From: Pedobacter sp. Leaf41
GTDB taxonomy: Bacteria > Bacteroidota > Bacteroidia > Sphingobacteriales > Sphingobacteriaceae
Assembly: GCF_001422545.1 (NCBI RefSeq)
Contig: NZ_LMLE01000011.1
Coordinates: 178,853-242,852 of the forward strand
Length of the DNA stretch: 64,000 nucleotides
Direction: 5' to 3'
Shown: one piece after another, positions 17,532-27,229 of the stretch
Layout of the letters: each line of letters starts with the position of its first letter
Numbering within the stretch: the first letter of the stretch is position 1
Made by a program: the position numbers and the translations under genes
The notes under the pieces: generated by a model
The model's database searches: none
Told to the model about the DNA's origin: nothing
What the model saw: the letters and a program-made list of their open reading frames with translations, nothing else

Positions 17532-17723
17532 ATGGCACCTTTAAAATTAAGCGAAGAACAAAATGCTACTTTAGGCAACAAAAACCTAACCGAAAATACA
17601 ACCGATCAACCATTAGAACTTCATCCAGAGGCATACAAAGTGAAGGGACCATCTCCTGAAAAAATGAGTACGGTATCAGCCTCACTTAGAACATACGCAA
17701 ACGGCCTTTACGGTTTGTTATAA
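17532..17723 (+). CDS. small hydrophilic hypothetical protein
   Basis: 63 residues from ATG 17532, rich in polar residues, with no signal peptide or membrane helix. It ends in ASLRTYANGLYGLL. It is closely followed by a strong terminator and preceded by an 83-bp gap, so it looks like a real single-gene unit. I do not recognise the family. Confidence 0.6.
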   Translation: MAPLKLSEEQNATLGNKNLTENTTDQPLELHPEAYKVKGPSPEKMSTVSASLRTYANGLYGLL

Positions 17724-17741
17724 TAAATTCGAAAGATTTAA

Positions 17742-17774
17742 ATGCCCTTACTGAAATGATAAGGGCATTTTTTT
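17742..17774 (+). terminator. rho-independent terminator
   Basis: ATGCCCTTA-ctgaaatga-TAAGGGCAT is a perfect 9-bp stem followed by eight T. It ends the small gene at 17532-17723. Confidence 0.9.
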
Positions 17775-17932
17775 TGGAAAAAAATTAAAAATGGCAACTT
17801 GAGTAGAAACATGTCAAGTTACTTTTCTATTCTTGAATAAAGAATAACTGCTTATAATGTGTCTAAGTGATTTAATTCATGATACTTTAACAATCAACCA
17901 CCTCCTGGTTTCAATCCCTTTAACAATATGGG

Positions 17933-20900
17933 CTATAATGGTAAGCTAAAATAGAATATAGATCCCTTACCTACTTCACTCTCCAGCCAAATTTTACCAT
18001 GATGCCGTTTAATAATTTCTGCACAAAGGTAAAGTCCGATTCCAAAACCAGATACCGTTTGTGGCTGATTGGTAACCCGATAATATCTTTCAAAAAGATT
18101 ACCCTGATCTTCAGGTAAAATTCCAATCCCTTCATCGCTCACAGCAACCACAGCTGATCCATTGTTAACCTCACACGATACAGTAATATTGCTTGCCGTT
18201 GGCGAGTATTTCAAAGCATTGGAGATGAAATTATTGATCACTTGCCCGATTTTTTCCCGATCTGCGGTAACCCATATCTGTTCGGTTTTAAAAGTAAACT
18301 GATGGCTGTTAATCACCACATTAAATTCTTCTTCGATCTCTTTTAGTAAAATGGAAAGATCAAAATATTCTGCTTCAATATGGATTTTTCCTGATTCAAG
18401 TCTGGAAACATTCAAAAAGCTATTGATCATATTGACCATTTTTTTCGATTGATTGTTCGCTTTCTCCAATACATTAAGTGCAAAAGCATCGCCACTTTGA
18501 TCAGCCTTACTTTGTAGCAATTGAATGTAGGCCGTAAGTGAAGTAAGTGGTGTTTTCAATTCGTGACTAACCATGCCAATGAAATCATTTTTTCGTTGCT
18601 CATCGGCCTTCACCTCTGTGATATCTGATACAATACCAACCAATTTGGTGGCTTTACCGTCGTTATCGTATCTTCCCTTTCCATGTGCATTAACCCAATG
18701 TACAGATCCATCTGGCCAACCCACTTCATACTCAGCCTGATAAACCTGTTGATGTTTAACAGCATCATTAATGAGCTGAGGGATGCGCTCCCGATAAGCT
18801 GGAAGCATGGCTTGCAGTAAATCAGAATAAGTAAATTTCTGGTTTAAAGGCCAGCCATAACAAATCTTAAACCGGTCATTGCAAACCATATCACCTGTTG
18901 CCAAATCTATCTCTGTAGAACCCAATGCACCAGCCTCGATGGCAATATTTAAACGGTTGTTAACCTCAATCACTTCCTTTTTAGCATTAACCTGCTCAGT
19001 TACTTCAGTCACTATTTGTAAAATCCCGTCAATGTTATCTTCATCTCCTTTAATGGGTTGATAAATACTATTGAAATATCTTTCTTCAGGCACCCCATTT
19101 TTAAGAATATACATTTTATTCTCAACGCCGAAATATGGTTGGTTCGTCGCCAGAACATCATTTAAAATGCTCAATAGTGGCTGATTAGCTCGTTCCGGCA
19201 ATATTTCCAATAACCTTTTTCCATTAACTGACTCCGTTAACCCCCAAATTTCGAGCATCTTTTCATTGGCGCTGTCGATTATAAATTCGTTGGTTTTAAA
19301 CAGGTTAATAGCTACCGGAGCCTGCTGGATGAGGGAGCGGAATTTCTGTTCACTTCTGGCAAGATTATCGAGCAGGGCGGCCATCTTCTCGGTAGAATTT
19401 ACTTGCTCTGTAACATCAAGTAGAACACCGCTCAGCCTAATTGCTTCTTGCTGTTCGTTAAAAAGTACCTTACCTTTTGCCCTCACAATTCGCCCCCGCG
19501 CTTGCTCTGTAGTTTGAATGGTGTAAGTGGTGTCGTAATAGCCGCCTGAATCAAATTTTAATGCAGTTTGAATGGCATCAATAGCCCTTTGTCTGTCGGT
19601 TACATGAATAACGTCGGTAGCCTTCTTTAGTTCAATTTCGTCTTCCGGTTGCAAGCCAAACCATGTTTTTGTAAGTGCATTACCCGTAAAACGACCTGTT
19701 GAAGGATTTAAATCAAATGTTCCTAAACCAGCCGCATCAATAGCGAGTTCCAACTCATCCTGACTAACTTTAAGTTTTTCATAAATGGATGAGAGTTGAT
19801 CATTAAATCGTGCCTGTTCTTCATTTGATGCGGTAAGTTCCTCATTAATAGCCACCATCTCTTCGTTTATAGCCGCCAGTTCTTCATTGAGTTCTTGTTT
19901 TTCCTGAGCCGCAGCTTCCAGGGCTTGCTTGGCCAAAACCACATCAGTAACATCAGCAGCCGTATTCATTACGCCATAAATTTCTCCCGCTTCATTACGT
20001 AGTGCCGTAAAAATATAATTGAAGTAAAAAACCTGAGGAACCCCGTTGACAATTAACACCAGACGTTGATTTCTGGCTTCGAAAAATTTCCCTGTCGTAA
20101 ATACCTGGTCCAGCTGTTCAAAAACCGCCTGGTTATCTAGCTCGGGTAAAATATCGGCATAACGTTTTCCAATTACATTGCTGCCTTTTCCCCAAACCCC
20201 AATAATGGAGGCATTGGCAAAAGTGATCGTCATTTCTTTACCGGTGTAAACGCCGATAGGGAAAGGTGCATTTTCTATAATGCTTCTGGTACGAAATTCA
20301 CTTTCGGCTAAATTGGCCAGGGTTTGTTCTAGTTTTGCTGAACTATCGAATAACAGTTGATTGCTTTGAATAAGCTCTTCATTTGTTGCCGCTAACTCTT
20401 CATTTGATGCCCGGATTTCTTCGTTTGAAGCCTCAAGTTCCTGGTTTAGATAGGCAATTGTAGTAATTCTCTCGGTTACTTTGCGCTCCAGTGCCTCACT
20501 CAATAACCTGAAATTTTCCTTGCTCTGCTGAAGTTCTTCATTCGTAGTACTTAGCTCTTCCATCGAAGCGGCGAGCGCCTCGTTTGTCGAAGCCAGTTCA
20601 ATATTCAATTCTTGTTCGTGAACCAGGGCTTTCTCTTTTGCTTCGCTTTCAGTAGCAATATTTCTAACCCTGTTTATCTCCGTCACATCGGTGGTGGTGT
20701 GTAAGATGTATTCTGTTTCACCGACTTGATTTTTAACTGCCTGATAGCTGAAATCAAAGTAGAATAGCTGAAGCTGTCCATTTACTAAAAGTTCTGCAGG
20801 GGTATTTTTGCTTTCGTAGGTCTGGCCGCTTTTCCAAACTTCTTTCAGGATACTAATAAACGGTTGGCCAACAATTTCAGGCAATGCTTCTGCAATTGTT

Positions 20901-21061
20901 TTTCCAATAACAGAGCGATCTTTTCCCCATAGGGATATCATTGCATCATTAGCAAAATGAATATAAATATCTTCAGTTGAATAAATGGCCGTAGCATTAG
21001 GCATTTTCGATAGGATCTCTAATAACTTTGTATCGGTAAACCGGGTCGGCGAAGGATTCAT
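17933..21061 (-). CDS. multi-PAS sensor histidine kinase with long coiled coils
   Basis: 1042 residues, no membrane helix, so cytoplasmic. About five PAS domains are visible. The first (1-130) and second (260-375) are close copies built on FANASII.WGKG/VIGK motifs; later ones lie around 435-545, 560-680 and 690-800. Between them run coiled coils made of ELSTTNEEL/ASNEEIRASNEE-type units (about 150-250 and 376-430). The kinase core has its phospho-acceptor in FIGMVSHELKTPLTS (near 830) and an ATP-binding domain with DEGIGILPED and GFGIGLYLC. There is no receiver or output domain. The kinase at 23882 is clearly related (same first PAS, same core). The stimulus is unknown. Confidence 0.92.
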   Translation of the reverse strand: MNPSPTRFTDTKLLEILSKMPNATAIYSTEDIYIHFANDAMISLWGKDRSVIGKTIAEALPEIVGQPFISILKEVWKSGQTYESKNTPAELLVNGQLQLFYFDFSYQAVKNQVGETEYILHTTTDVTEINRVRNIATESEAKEKALVHEQELNIELASTNEALAASMEELSTTNEELQQSKENFRLLSEALERKVTERITTIAYLNQELEASNEEIRASNEELAATNEELIQSNQLLFDSSAKLEQTLANLAESEFRTRSIIENAPFPIGVYTGKEMTITFANASIIGVWGKGSNVIGKRYADILPELDNQAVFEQLDQVFTTGKFFEARNQRLVLIVNGVPQVFYFNYIFTALRNEAGEIYGVMNTAADVTDVVLAKQALEAAAQEKQELNEELAAINEEMVAINEELTASNEEQARFNDQLSSIYEKLKVSQDELELAIDAAGLGTFDLNPSTGRFTGNALTKTWFGLQPEDEIELKKATDVIHVTDRQRAIDAIQTALKFDSGGYYDTTYTIQTTEQARGRIVRAKGKVLFNEQQEAIRLSGVLLDVTEQVNSTEKMAALLDNLARSEQKFRSLIQQAPVAINLFKTNEFIIDSANEKMLEIWGLTESVNGKRLLEILPERANQPLLSILNDVLATNQPYFGVENKMYILKNGVPEERYFNSIYQPIKGDEDNIDGILQIVTEVTEQVNAKKEVIEVNNRLNIAIEAGALGSTEIDLATGDMVCNDRFKICYGWPLNQKFTYSDLLQAMLPAYRERIPQLINDAVKHQQVYQAEYEVGWPDGSVHWVNAHGKGRYDNDGKATKLVGIVSDITEVKADEQRKNDFIGMVSHELKTPLTSLTAYIQLLQSKADQSGDAFALNVLEKANNQSKKMVNMINSFLNVSRLESGKIHIEAEYFDLSILLKEIEEEFNVVINSHQFTFKTEQIWVTADREKIGQVINNFISNALKYSPTASNITVSCEVNNGSAVVAVSDEGIGILPEDQGNLFERYYRVTNQPQTVSGFGIGLYLCAEIIKRHHGKIWLESEVGKGSIFYFSLPL

Positions 21062-21505
21062 CTAAGTTTCTATTTTTGTCGGATTAAAGGTTCTATAGCC
21101 TATTATTAACGGAATAGCTTTAATTTGGTTTGGTAAAATTTGAGTTTTCTATAGCTTTCTTATTTGCAAATAAATTGTTTTGTATATTTTTCCAGGCACT
21201 ATGGCTGCAAGTATATTTTTAATGGTTGCTATAATTTTGTACGTTCTATTTTCAGCCTAATTTAAGCTCTTCTTTGATTCCCAGGTTGAAATTAGTGGTG
21301 GATGAAGTAGTTAACTTAGTAGCTTTTTAATCGCGGGTTTTGATATAAGTCAATAACCTATCTAATATGGTAGGTAGTTAAAACTTAAAATCTTAAATTT
21401 ATACGGTTTTAACAGAGGTTGCTCAACAATTCTATTTCAAGACTTGGTTCGAATGATTTTTGTGGCCAGGCCTATTATAAATTAGCTTGTTTAACATCTC
21501 CCGCA
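21062..21505. other. gap without recognised gene
   Basis: This is the divergent intergenic region between two kinases. It is AT-rich. An in-frame TTG at 21419 could extend the downstream gene by 29 residues, but that extension has no signal-like start. No repeat, hairpin or clear promoter motif was found. Confidence 0.5.
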
Positions 21506-23347
21506 ATGCCACCTAAATTACTGCTCTTGCCTTTTTTATTTCTTCTAGCCTTCAACAAAGCTGGAGCTCAATCATATTCTCGTGCTGAAATTGATAGCTT
21601 ACAAACCTATCAGGATAAATTGTTGAAGAGACAAGGGAAGTATTACGAAGCTGAAATTTTAAATAAGAAGTCGATTATTGAATCGAAAAGAATTACGTAT
21701 GAAAAAGGAGTTGCTCAAGGCTATCTGAACTTAGGAAATATATATTGTACATTAAATCGATTTGGGGAAAGTATACAGACTTTAAAAAAGGTTGCTTTCT
21801 TTTTGAATGAGCACTTAGATGAACTCTATCTTAATAGTAGATTAGAAATAGAGTTAGGGCGAAATTACATGGGCCTAGGGTATTTTAATTTGGCGGATAA
21901 ACACTTTAGATCAGCAATGTCTCTAACATATAAACTTAAAGATAAGACCCTGAAAAAAAGACTTCAACTTTTTTTGTACGGTAATATGGCAGATGTACTG
22001 AATAGACTTAATAGGCATACCGAGGCGCTTAATTATTTAGAGAAAGGCTTTCTATTGAACCGGAACGCAGAGTATGCTATTCAGATTAGCCATCATTATT
22101 TGCGTTATCAACCAACACTCGATTCTGCTACTTTTTATTTGCAATTTGCACAGCGTATGATAAATGCAGGGTCAGATAGTTCTTCGAACACAAGATTTTC
22201 TTTGTATAATGATTATACGCTCTGGCACAAATTGCGGAAAAATTTTAACGAAGCGCTTAAAAGTAATAAACACGCATTAAAAATCGCTCAGGAAACCAAA
22301 AGAATGGATTTACTAAGAGATTGTTATCATTTGCAAAGCGATATTTACGCTAGTCTTGGCGATTTAGGAAATGTTAACAAATATCTTCTCCTCTATGTGA
22401 AGCTAAATGATAGCTTACATATGGCACGAATGCCTGAAAATCAGATTGTAATTGACGATATTCAGACTGATTTAGTATTAAAAACGCAACAGGAAAAGAA
22501 TTATATACTCATCTTTTATAGTATTTTTGGTTGTGTAACCTTGATTCCTGCCGTGTGGCTTATTTATTTCAGTCATAAAAAGGCGAATATTAACCTTTCG
22601 AAAGTGATGCATCTGAAAGCATTAAATACAGAAATTGTTGATCAAAATCATTTGTTTCAACAAGCCATTTCAAAACTAGAAAATAAAGATAAAATCCATA
22701 ACATCACTTTGAAAGAAGTTATGCATGATTTAAGGGCTCCAATTGGGGGGATTGTAAGTTTATTACGTTTCTTAATTTCCGAGAATAAGCTTAACGGCGA
22801 TGAACGGGAACTGCTTTTGCTAATGGAAAAATCAGGTTTAGACTCACTTAATTTTGTGGATAGTTTATTGTTACAGAGCAATGTTAATAAAGATAATAAG
22901 AAAGGATCGGTAGAACTTTCAAATCTAATCATGAGTTGTATCAAGATTTTGCATTATCAGGCAGAGAATAAGAATATAAGTATTAGCTTCAATCCTCACC
23001 TCGTAAATATTAACGCTAATAAAGAAGGTATTACCAGGGTAATTAATAATATATTAACTAACGCAATTAAGTTTAGTACCAAAAATACAGCTATAAAGGT
23101 GAAGGTTGAAGAGAAAGAGCATTTTGTGATAGTTTCTATTAAGGATAATGGCATCGGGATACCTGACAGCTTAAAGGAAATTCTTTATACATCATCTGGA
23201 CAGAGGACAGGTACCAATGGTGAAATTTCTCATGGAATGGGCCTTAAAATATCTAAACAACTTGTAGAAGATCATGGCGGTGAGTTCTGGTTTGAAAGTA
23301 TAGAATTCAAAGGAACAACATTTTTTGTTAAGCTTCCTAAAATTTAA
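21506..23347 (+). CDS. TPR-containing sensor histidine kinase
   Basis: 613 residues from ATG 21506, chosen because MPPKLLLLPFLFLLAFNKAG is a good signal peptide. Periplasmic TPR-like helical repeats run about 30-320 (for example YLNLGNIYCTLNRFGESIQT, YNDYTLWHKLRKNFNEALKS). One membrane helix lies near 332-355. A kinase core follows, with the acceptor histidine in MHDLRAPIGG (near 406) and ATP-binding motifs ILTNAIKFS, DNGIGIPDS and HGMGLKIS. The H-box HDLRAP is the variant common in Bacteroidota TPR kinases. No response regulator is adjacent on this strand; the short open frame behind it (23353) may be a decayed partner. Confidence 0.88.
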   Translation: MPPKLLLLPFLFLLAFNKAGAQSYSRAEIDSLQTYQDKLLKRQGKYYEAEILNKKSIIESKRITYEKGVAQGYLNLGNIYCTLNRFGESIQTLKKVAFFLNEHLDELYLNSRLEIELGRNYMGLGYFNLADKHFRSAMSLTYKLKDKTLKKRLQLFLYGNMADVLNRLNRHTEALNYLEKGFLLNRNAEYAIQISHHYLRYQPTLDSATFYLQFAQRMINAGSDSSSNTRFSLYNDYTLWHKLRKNFNEALKSNKHALKIAQETKRMDLLRDCYHLQSDIYASLGDLGNVNKYLLLYVKLNDSLHMARMPENQIVIDDIQTDLVLKTQQEKNYILIFYSIFGCVTLIPAVWLIYFSHKKANINLSKVMHLKALNTEIVDQNHLFQQAISKLENKDKIHNITLKEVMHDLRAPIGGIVSLLRFLISENKLNGDERELLLLMEKSGLDSLNFVDSLLLQSNVNKDNKKGSVELSNLIMSCIKILHYQAENKNISISFNPHLVNINANKEGITRVINNILTNAIKFSTKNTAIKVKVEEKEHFVIVSIKDNGIGIPDSLKEILYTSSGQRTGTNGEISHGMGLKISKQLVEDHGGEFWFESIEFKGTTFFVKLPKI

Positions 23348-23352
23348 TTGAT

Positions 23353-23653
23353 ATGGATAAGAATTTTGCTTTCAGTATTGATATTAGTTTATGTTTTGCA
23401 ATACTTTCAATTATAGGATTTGCCGGATTGTATGTCAGGCAGATGAGACATAAACAGAAAGTTTCAGAAAAATATTCGAAAGTTCTTCAATATAATCCAA
23501 CGCGGTTATCAATGGTTTCAAAATTACCGTTATAAAGATACGCTCACTAGGCTTACTTTTTTAGAAGCTGGGATTAAAATAATTTGTATTGTGGATTCAA
23601 AAAATAAAAGGACTATTTATCACAAAAGAGATATTAATCTCCATTTGCACTAG
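23353..23653 (+). pseudogene. possible frameshifted small membrane-protein gene
   Basis: ATG 23353 opens 5 bp after the kinase stop and encodes a membrane helix (SLCFAILSIIGFAGLYV) and a basic tail, ending at TAA 23533-23535. In the +1 frame, an open stretch from about 23504 to TAG 23651 reads GYQWFQNYRYKDTLTRLTFL and onwards, which looks coding in composition. A single indel near 23500 would join them into about 100 residues. I recognise neither half. It may also be two chance frames. Confidence 0.3.
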
Positions 23654-23881
23654 TTACGAAGTATAGTTCATCCAAGTGTGTATCATATGTTTATCCAAAC
23701 GTTACTGTAAATCCATAATCTTTAATGTTTACGACTAAATAGCCGGTAACGCTATTACAGGCGATCACCGCTTTTTTACTCATATAACAGTAGCTTTAAC
23801 AAGAGGAACATCAAAATAAATTGCGAGGCAATAAGCCAGAATATCCTTTACATAGGGCAATTTTTCTATCTTTGGTATTCC
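23654..23881. other. gap upstream of kinase 23882
   Basis: AT-rich spacer. The only motif noted is the possible -7 element listed separately; no gene, hairpin or repeat is seen. Confidence 0.4.
23867..23874 (+). promoter_or_regulatory. candidate Bacteroidota -7 promoter element
   Basis: TATCTTTG matches the Bacteroidota TAnnTTTG -7 consensus just before the kinase start at 23882, implying a very short or absent leader. No convincing -33 element is present. Confidence 0.25.
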
Positions 23882-25855
23882 ATGAATATCGAAGAACAAT
23901 CATCCCGGGAGGATTTTAATGGAGAGCTAATCATCCAGGCCCTTGGATGCTCACCAGAGGCAACAGCCATATATACCGATGAGGATATGATCATCCGTTT
24001 TGCAAATGAAGGAATGCTGGAGGTTTGGGGAAAGAACCCTTCAGTAATCGGAAAGGCGCTGATGGAGGCGCTTCCTGAGCTGGAAGGTCAACCTTTCCTC
24101 GGTTTGCTTCAACAGGTGTGGCGCTCTGGTCAAACTTATTCCATAAGCGATGCGCCAGTTCATGTGATCAAAAACGGAGTTTCTACGACTGATTATTATG
24201 ATTATGAGTATAAAGCACTTTTAAACAAGGAGGGCAGAACCTGGTGTATCCTAAATACCGCCCGGAAGGTGAGTTCGAGACGGGAATATCTGGAGCGGAT
24301 TCAAAGAAAAGAAGAAAAAGAACAATCACTGATGGAGGAGATGGCGGCTACTATGGAAGAGCTGAGTTCTACCAACGAAGACCTGAACACCTCGCTGAAG
24401 CTGCTCGGAGAAAGTCGCGAACATATCAGAACAATCATTGAACAAGCACCAGTAGGAATCGCAATGCTGCAGGGGCCGGAACATATCATAGAGATTGCCA
24501 ACCCAGCCATTTTAAAAATCTGGGGACGTTCACTTTCAGAAGTTGAGGGGCTTCCGCATGTGACGGCCCGACCTGAACTTATTGGCCAGCCGGTTAACAG
24601 GTGGCTCAATGAGGTATTTACGACAGGGCAGCGACGAATAAACAATGAATTTACTGTCAGATTAAGAGACGACGACGGCTTACGTGAAGCTATTGTTAAT
24701 TCAATTTATCAACCCGTATTCTCCTCCGATGGATTAGTGAGTGGCGTATTGGTGATTCTGGAAGAAATTACACAATTGGTACTTGATCGACGGGCAAGTG
24801 AGAAAGATCAACAAATGCTTTTGTTGGCCGTAGAGGCAGGAGATCTTGCCACATTTTTTTATGAGCCGAAAACAAATCTCTTCTCTGGCAATGCATTATT
24901 AAAGTCGTGGTTTGGACTTCCTGAAACTCAAAATATTGACTTGGGTATTGCATTTTCCAGTATTTTTGATGATGATAGGGCCAGGGTAGAAGAGGCCATC
25001 ATGGAATCATTGAGCGCTACCTCAAATGGGAATTATTTTATTGAATACCGCATCTATAATCCTGAGGATCCAAACGGGAGACTCGTACAGGCTCGTGGTA
25101 AAGTGTTTTACGACAATCATGGAAATGTAGTGAGTTTAAACGGGACCTTGCGTGATATTACTGAGCAAAAAAAGGATGAGCAACGGAAAGATGACTTCAT
25201 GGCCATGGTCAGCCATGAACTGAAAACGCCGCTTACCTCTCTTAATGCTTATCAGCAGCTCATGCAGCGTAATGCCATGCTTTCCGGAGATCAGAAGCTG
25301 GAAGGCATACTCGAAAAATCACTCCGCCAGGTTCGCAACATGACATCCATGATCAATGGCTTTCTCAATATTTCCCGACTGGATTCTGGCAAAATGCTGT
25401 TGACACAATCTTCTTTTGATCTTAAAGTGTTGTTTTATGAACTCGAAGACGAAGTTCATTCCACTATACATACCCACAGAATTGTTTTTGAAAAGAACGA
25501 AAGTGTTGACCTTTATGCCGACAGAGACAAAATTTCACAGGTTATTCATAACCTCATCGGCAATGCCGTGAAATATTCACCAATTGGTAGCGACATCAAT
25601 ATTTCCTACTCTAAACCTGAGAATGGAAAGGTCGCGATTGTGGTGAAGGACGATGGAATGGGGATTGATGAGCAAGACCAGCAACAGATTTTTGAACGCT
25701 ATTACCGGATAAAAAGTCCAAACATGGGATCAATTGCAGGTTTTGGAATCGGCCTCTATCTCTGCAAGGAAATTATCGAGCTTCATAAAGGGCAGATAAA
25801 ACTCGAAAGTAGGGAAGGAGCAGGGGCTACATTTATCGTTGAGCTTCCAGCCTAG
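23882..25855 (+). CDS. multi-PAS sensor histidine kinase
   Basis: 657 residues, cytoplasmic. Three PAS domains are visible: about 10-140 with FANEGMLEVWGKNPSVIGK, 175-295 with IIEIANPAILKIWGRS, and 305-420. A short coiled coil (MEELSSTNEDLNTSLKLL) lies between the first two. The kinase core has AMVSHELKTPLTSLNAY (acceptor His near 444), DDGMGIDEQD and GFGIGLYLCKEI. It is a shorter relative of the kinase at 17933-21061, with the same domain types. It faces a receiver-only protein (25887-26252) 31 bp downstream on the other strand, a candidate partner. Confidence 0.92.
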   Translation: MNIEEQSSREDFNGELIIQALGCSPEATAIYTDEDMIIRFANEGMLEVWGKNPSVIGKALMEALPELEGQPFLGLLQQVWRSGQTYSISDAPVHVIKNGVSTTDYYDYEYKALLNKEGRTWCILNTARKVSSRREYLERIQRKEEKEQSLMEEMAATMEELSSTNEDLNTSLKLLGESREHIRTIIEQAPVGIAMLQGPEHIIEIANPAILKIWGRSLSEVEGLPHVTARPELIGQPVNRWLNEVFTTGQRRINNEFTVRLRDDDGLREAIVNSIYQPVFSSDGLVSGVLVILEEITQLVLDRRASEKDQQMLLLAVEAGDLATFFYEPKTNLFSGNALLKSWFGLPETQNIDLGIAFSSIFDDDRARVEEAIMESLSATSNGNYFIEYRIYNPEDPNGRLVQARGKVFYDNHGNVVSLNGTLRDITEQKKDEQRKDDFMAMVSHELKTPLTSLNAYQQLMQRNAMLSGDQKLEGILEKSLRQVRNMTSMINGFLNISRLDSGKMLLTQSSFDLKVLFYELEDEVHSTIHTHRIVFEKNESVDLYADRDKISQVIHNLIGNAVKYSPIGSDINISYSKPENGKVAIVVKDDGMGIDEQDQQQIFERYYRIKSPNMGSIAGFGIGLYLCKEIIELHKGQIKLESREGAGATFIVELPA

Positions 25856-25886
25856 GTTTTTGTATCAAAATAGGACTTAGCTTTTT

Positions 25887-26252
25887 TTAATTTAAAATGA
25901 GTTCCTTGATGTTGAGCAACAGGTGGCTGCTTTCAAATGGCTTTCCAATAATACCATCTGCCAGACATTCGATTTCGGAAATATGCTGGTAACTCAAGCC
26001 TGTTAATAACAGGATGGGGATGTGGGCAGTTGCTTCACTGTTTTTGAGCTCATAGCAAATGGTTCTGCCGTCGCCATCTCCAAGGGCGATATCCAGAATA
26101 ATTAAATCAGGGTGAAACTCCTCATTAATTCTATCAATTGATTGATGGTTAGGCGATGATCTCACTTCAAAACCTTCGGTGCAAAGAAAATCTTCCAGTG
26201 CTTCAAGCAATTCAACATCATCATCAATCACCAAAATCTTATTTTTGGTCAT
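25887..26252 (-). CDS. single-domain response regulator
   Basis: 121 residues, receiver domain only: acidic pair IDDD at residues 8-11, phospho-acceptor Asp in LIILDIALGDGDG (near 53), Thr in LLLTGLS and Lys in GKPF. It has no output domain, so it acts by protein contact or as a phosphate relay, as CheY/Spo0F-type proteins do. It is convergent with the PAS kinase at 23882. Confidence 0.92.
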   Translation of the reverse strand: MTKNKILVIDDDVELLEALEDFLCTEGFEVRSSPNHQSIDRINEEFHPDLIILDIALGDGDGRTICYELKNSEATAHIPILLLTGLSYQHISEIECLADGIIGKPFESSHLLLNIKELILN

Positions 26253-26436
26253 AATACCATTCTTTAAATATGGTTGTAAATGTAAGTAAAATATTAATTT
26301 TTTATTTCAATACTAAGAAGGTGACTACGACGTGTTTTTCAACGTAGCAAATTATTTACAGTGGTAGCAGGGAAGAGTTTTTAAATTTTCAATAATTTGT
26401 ATAGGTAATTTCTAACCAGCTGTTAATATAAGCGAT

Positions 26437-26700
26437 ATGGGCGACAACGACTATTACCTGCTACTAAAAAAAGGCATCTTACTGCATTGTGGGATGGAGG
26501 ATATCAATGAAAATAACTGCAAAATTATTTCCATTCAGATATTTAAGCAGGATCAGAATTACATTTCTCTTACAAATATCAAACGATTTTTTGGCCTTTT
26601 GCCAATAGCTTCCCAGTTTTTGCCATTTATCCTCAATAGCCTTTCTCAGTTTATAGGTTATCATCATTGGAAAGATTTTAAAGAAAATGTAACTGTATAA
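26437..26700 (+). CDS. small protein with a Bacteroidota-specific RFFG...IGY..W motif
   Basis: 87 residues. The second half reads ISLTNIKRFFGLL, a run of hydrophobic residues, then LNSLSQFIGYHHWKDF. From memory, this pattern (iS.ttlkR.fGf...LN.La.yiGY.sW.dF) recurs at the N-termini of many uncharacterised Bacteroidota proteins and looks like a helical, HTH-like module. Here it stands almost alone after a 45-residue lead. No function is assigned. It lies between the orphan receiver and the arsenic operon, with its own gaps on both sides. Confidence 0.55.
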   Translation: MGDNDYYLLLKKGILLHCGMEDINENNCKIISIQIFKQDQNYISLTNIKRFFGLLPIASQFLPFILNSLSQFIGYHHWKDFKENVTV

Positions 26701-26820
26701 TTAATAAACTCAATTTTAAAACACCACTTCCCCAACGGGTTAAGGTTTAATTTAATATTATCGTTAAGTATGCATCTGGTTAATAAAATAAAAACTAAAT
26801 TATTTTTACTTCTGAAATTT

Positions 26821-26840
26821 ATATCGTAATATTGCGATAT
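26821..26840 (+). promoter_or_regulatory. probable ArsR operator
   Basis: ATATCGTAATATTGCGATAT is a 20-bp dyad with only the central T/G pair mismatched, ending 6 bp before the arsR start codon (26847). Position and symmetry fit autoregulation by ArsR. Confidence 0.65.
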
Positions 26841-26846
26841 ATAGTT

Positions 26847-27175
26847 ATGGGACTTACAAAATCAGAAATATTTACTGCCGAGCAGAACCACCTTTCTACC
26901 TTGCTGAAAGCAATTGCGCATCCTGCCCGGATCGCTATCCTGCAAAGAATCATCATTTCAAATACTTGTATCTGCGGCGATTTAGTAGGCGAGCTTGGCC
27001 TGGCTCAGGCAACTATTTTTCAGCACCTGAAAGAATTGAATTAGCCAGTATCATCCAAGGCACAATAGAAGGTGTAAGTGTATGCTACTGTATTAATCCT
27101 AAAACTTGGTAACTGTTAGAAACACAGCTTGGTGGATTTTTAGCTTCTTATAAAGGCGAAACTAGCTGCTGTTAA
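26847..27175 (+). pseudogene. arsR: ArsR-family arsenic repressor, broken by a frameshift and a stop
   Basis: From ATG 26847 the frame gives a normal winged-helix ArsR start (ALKAIAHPARIAIL-type helix, then NTCICGDLVGELGLAQATIF with a CxC arsenite-binding pair) but stops at TAG after QHLKELN. A one-base shift restores ASIIQGTIEGVSVCYCINPK, the expected beta-wing and C-terminal part. This then meets TAA after KTW (about 27110), where the family has an ordinary residue (CAA or similar). The remainder reads LLETQLGGFLASYKGETSCC and ends at 27175. The recognition helix also has IFQ where ATISQ is usual. Two or three lesions make sequencing error alone unlikely. The repressor is probably inactive. 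Confidence 0.85.
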
Positions 27176-27229
27176 CTTTTTTACCTACATCAATCGTTAA
27201 ATTGCAATAATGCTATAAAGACATATAAT

